Positions 63,460 to 64,000 of a stretch of DNA of 64,000 nt are shown here, piece by piece (position 1 is the first letter of the stretch; every line of letters starts with the position of its first letter). Origin of the DNA: Marsupella aquatica (lineage: Eukaryota; Marchantiophyta). The notes under the pieces are model-generated. The model was not told where the DNA came from and did not search any database. It was given only the letters and a program-made list of their open reading frames with translations. The stretch covers positions 7,006,001 to 7,070,000 of the forward strand of contig OZ316899.1 in assembly GCA_973895155.1 (NCBI GenBank). Reading direction: 5' to 3'. The translations under genes were made by a program, and so were the position numbers.

Positions 63460-64000
63460 ACTTTGGGTAGAGGTCATAGGCAAACAACAAAATTTTGTTA
63501 GTTAGGAGATGTTCTACATTCTAGACGGTCTAGCCGTAGACTTCATTTTGTCAATAGGTTATCTCAGAAAGCACAATGTTACCTTGAAACCGGGGGTTGA
63601 GTGCTCCATTTTCCCAATAAGGGCAGTGAGCCCACATTGTACACAAAGTTACCAAAAATAAATAAAGATTTCTCAAATTAAGTAAAGTGTCGTGGTTGTC
63701 TCCATGTGTATCGGCGAAGCAATGGTGGAAAGACTTCAAGGGTGGACATGAATGTTTCTTCTTTCATCTCCACCCAACTAAGGAGGCTGCGCCGCAGCCA
63801 AAAGGCAAGTCAGCTAAGGTTGGGCCCGACTGCGGTTGAATTCCAGAAATTTTAGAGGAATTCAACAACGTGCTCTCGCAGAAGCTACCTAAAGGTTTAC
63901 CCCCGCGGAGAGAAGTGGATCACCAAGTTGAGTTGGAGCCAGGTTTGGCTCCTCAGGCTAAAGCTCCTTATCGTTTGAACTTGAACAAACGAATGATGTT

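Larger units (their letters stand above)
60346..64000 (+). mobile_element. Near-identical partial copy of chromovirus B
   Basis: Collinear with 23075-26729 (offset 37,271, falling to 37,270 after one deletion). I found only four differences by eye: near 60384, 61410, 63420 and a one-base deletion near 63634. It starts 379 bp into the LTR, not at the LTR end, and runs past the window edge. It contains the rest of the 5' LTR (60346-61455), primer site 61458-61469, leader ORF 61601-62251, gag 62238-62940, nucleocapsid-protease 63031-63459 and the start of RT, with the same frame breaks as B. Confidence 0.95.

Overview
The window contains no gene that can be assigned to the host. It is a stack of retrotransposons inserted into one another, typical of intergenic or pericentromeric DNA in a large land-plant nuclear genome. 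The evidence for a plant is a Ty3/Gypsy chromovirus with a C-terminal chromodomain, Athila/Tat-like Gypsy pol sequences, Copia pol, and L1-like LINEs whose ORF1 has a zinc knuckle. I cannot name the species. A seed-free vascular plant or bryophyte is possible, but this is only an impression. No rRNA, tRNA, CRISPR or bacterial-type operon was seen.

Layout. 1-8552: internal region of an Athila/Tat-like Gypsy element on the minus strand (gag at the right, integrase at the left edge) with a primer-binding site at 8536-8548. 8553-14990: its giant 5' LTR, truncated, interrupted by an intact two-ORF LINE (about 10549-14904). About 15070-15640: a rearranged chromovirus LTR whose 5' part is inverted. 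About 15640-22287: a degraded plus-strand Gypsy element, interrupted by a truncated L1 (16747-17571) and a truncated minus-strand Copia (18690 to about 20830). From 22288: one old chromovirus LTR ('LTR-A') that was hit three times within about 260 bp of its own sequence. The insertions are a chromovirus 'B' (22696-39914, duplication GATAT), a giant solo LTR 'C' (40100-53193, duplication GGTCT) and a chromovirus 'D' (53276 onward). B is itself split by an 8.7-kb L1-like LINE (27256-35929, 15-bp target duplication), which is split by a 1.78-kb solo LTR (32229-34008, duplication TATTT). C is split by a second giant solo LTR 'F' (43973-52217, duplication GTATT), which is split by a 5'-truncated L1 (45921-49611). 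D is cut at 55595 by another large LTR-like unit 'E'. The last 3.65 kb (60346-64000) is an almost identical copy of 23075-26729.

Most interesting. The family represented by the 8553 LTR, C and F has LTRs of about 4.5-4.8 kb. Each LTR carries, in the sense direction, a long reading frame of roughly 1,100-1,200 codons: an unknown N-terminal part, a globular domain loosely like plant mobile-domain proteins, a proline-rich linker and a long coiled coil. LTR identity rests on TG...CA ends, 5-bp target duplications at two copies, and the primer-binding site abutting the third. Protein-coding LTRs of this size are unusual, and I know of no described function for this product. All copies seen here are damaged.

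How the genes work together: gag, protease, RT, RNase H and integrase fragments would have served copying of their own elements, and LINE ORF1/ORF2 pairs theirs. Nearly all are disabled by stops, frameshifts or insertions. The one LINE at about 10549-14904 keeps both frames open.
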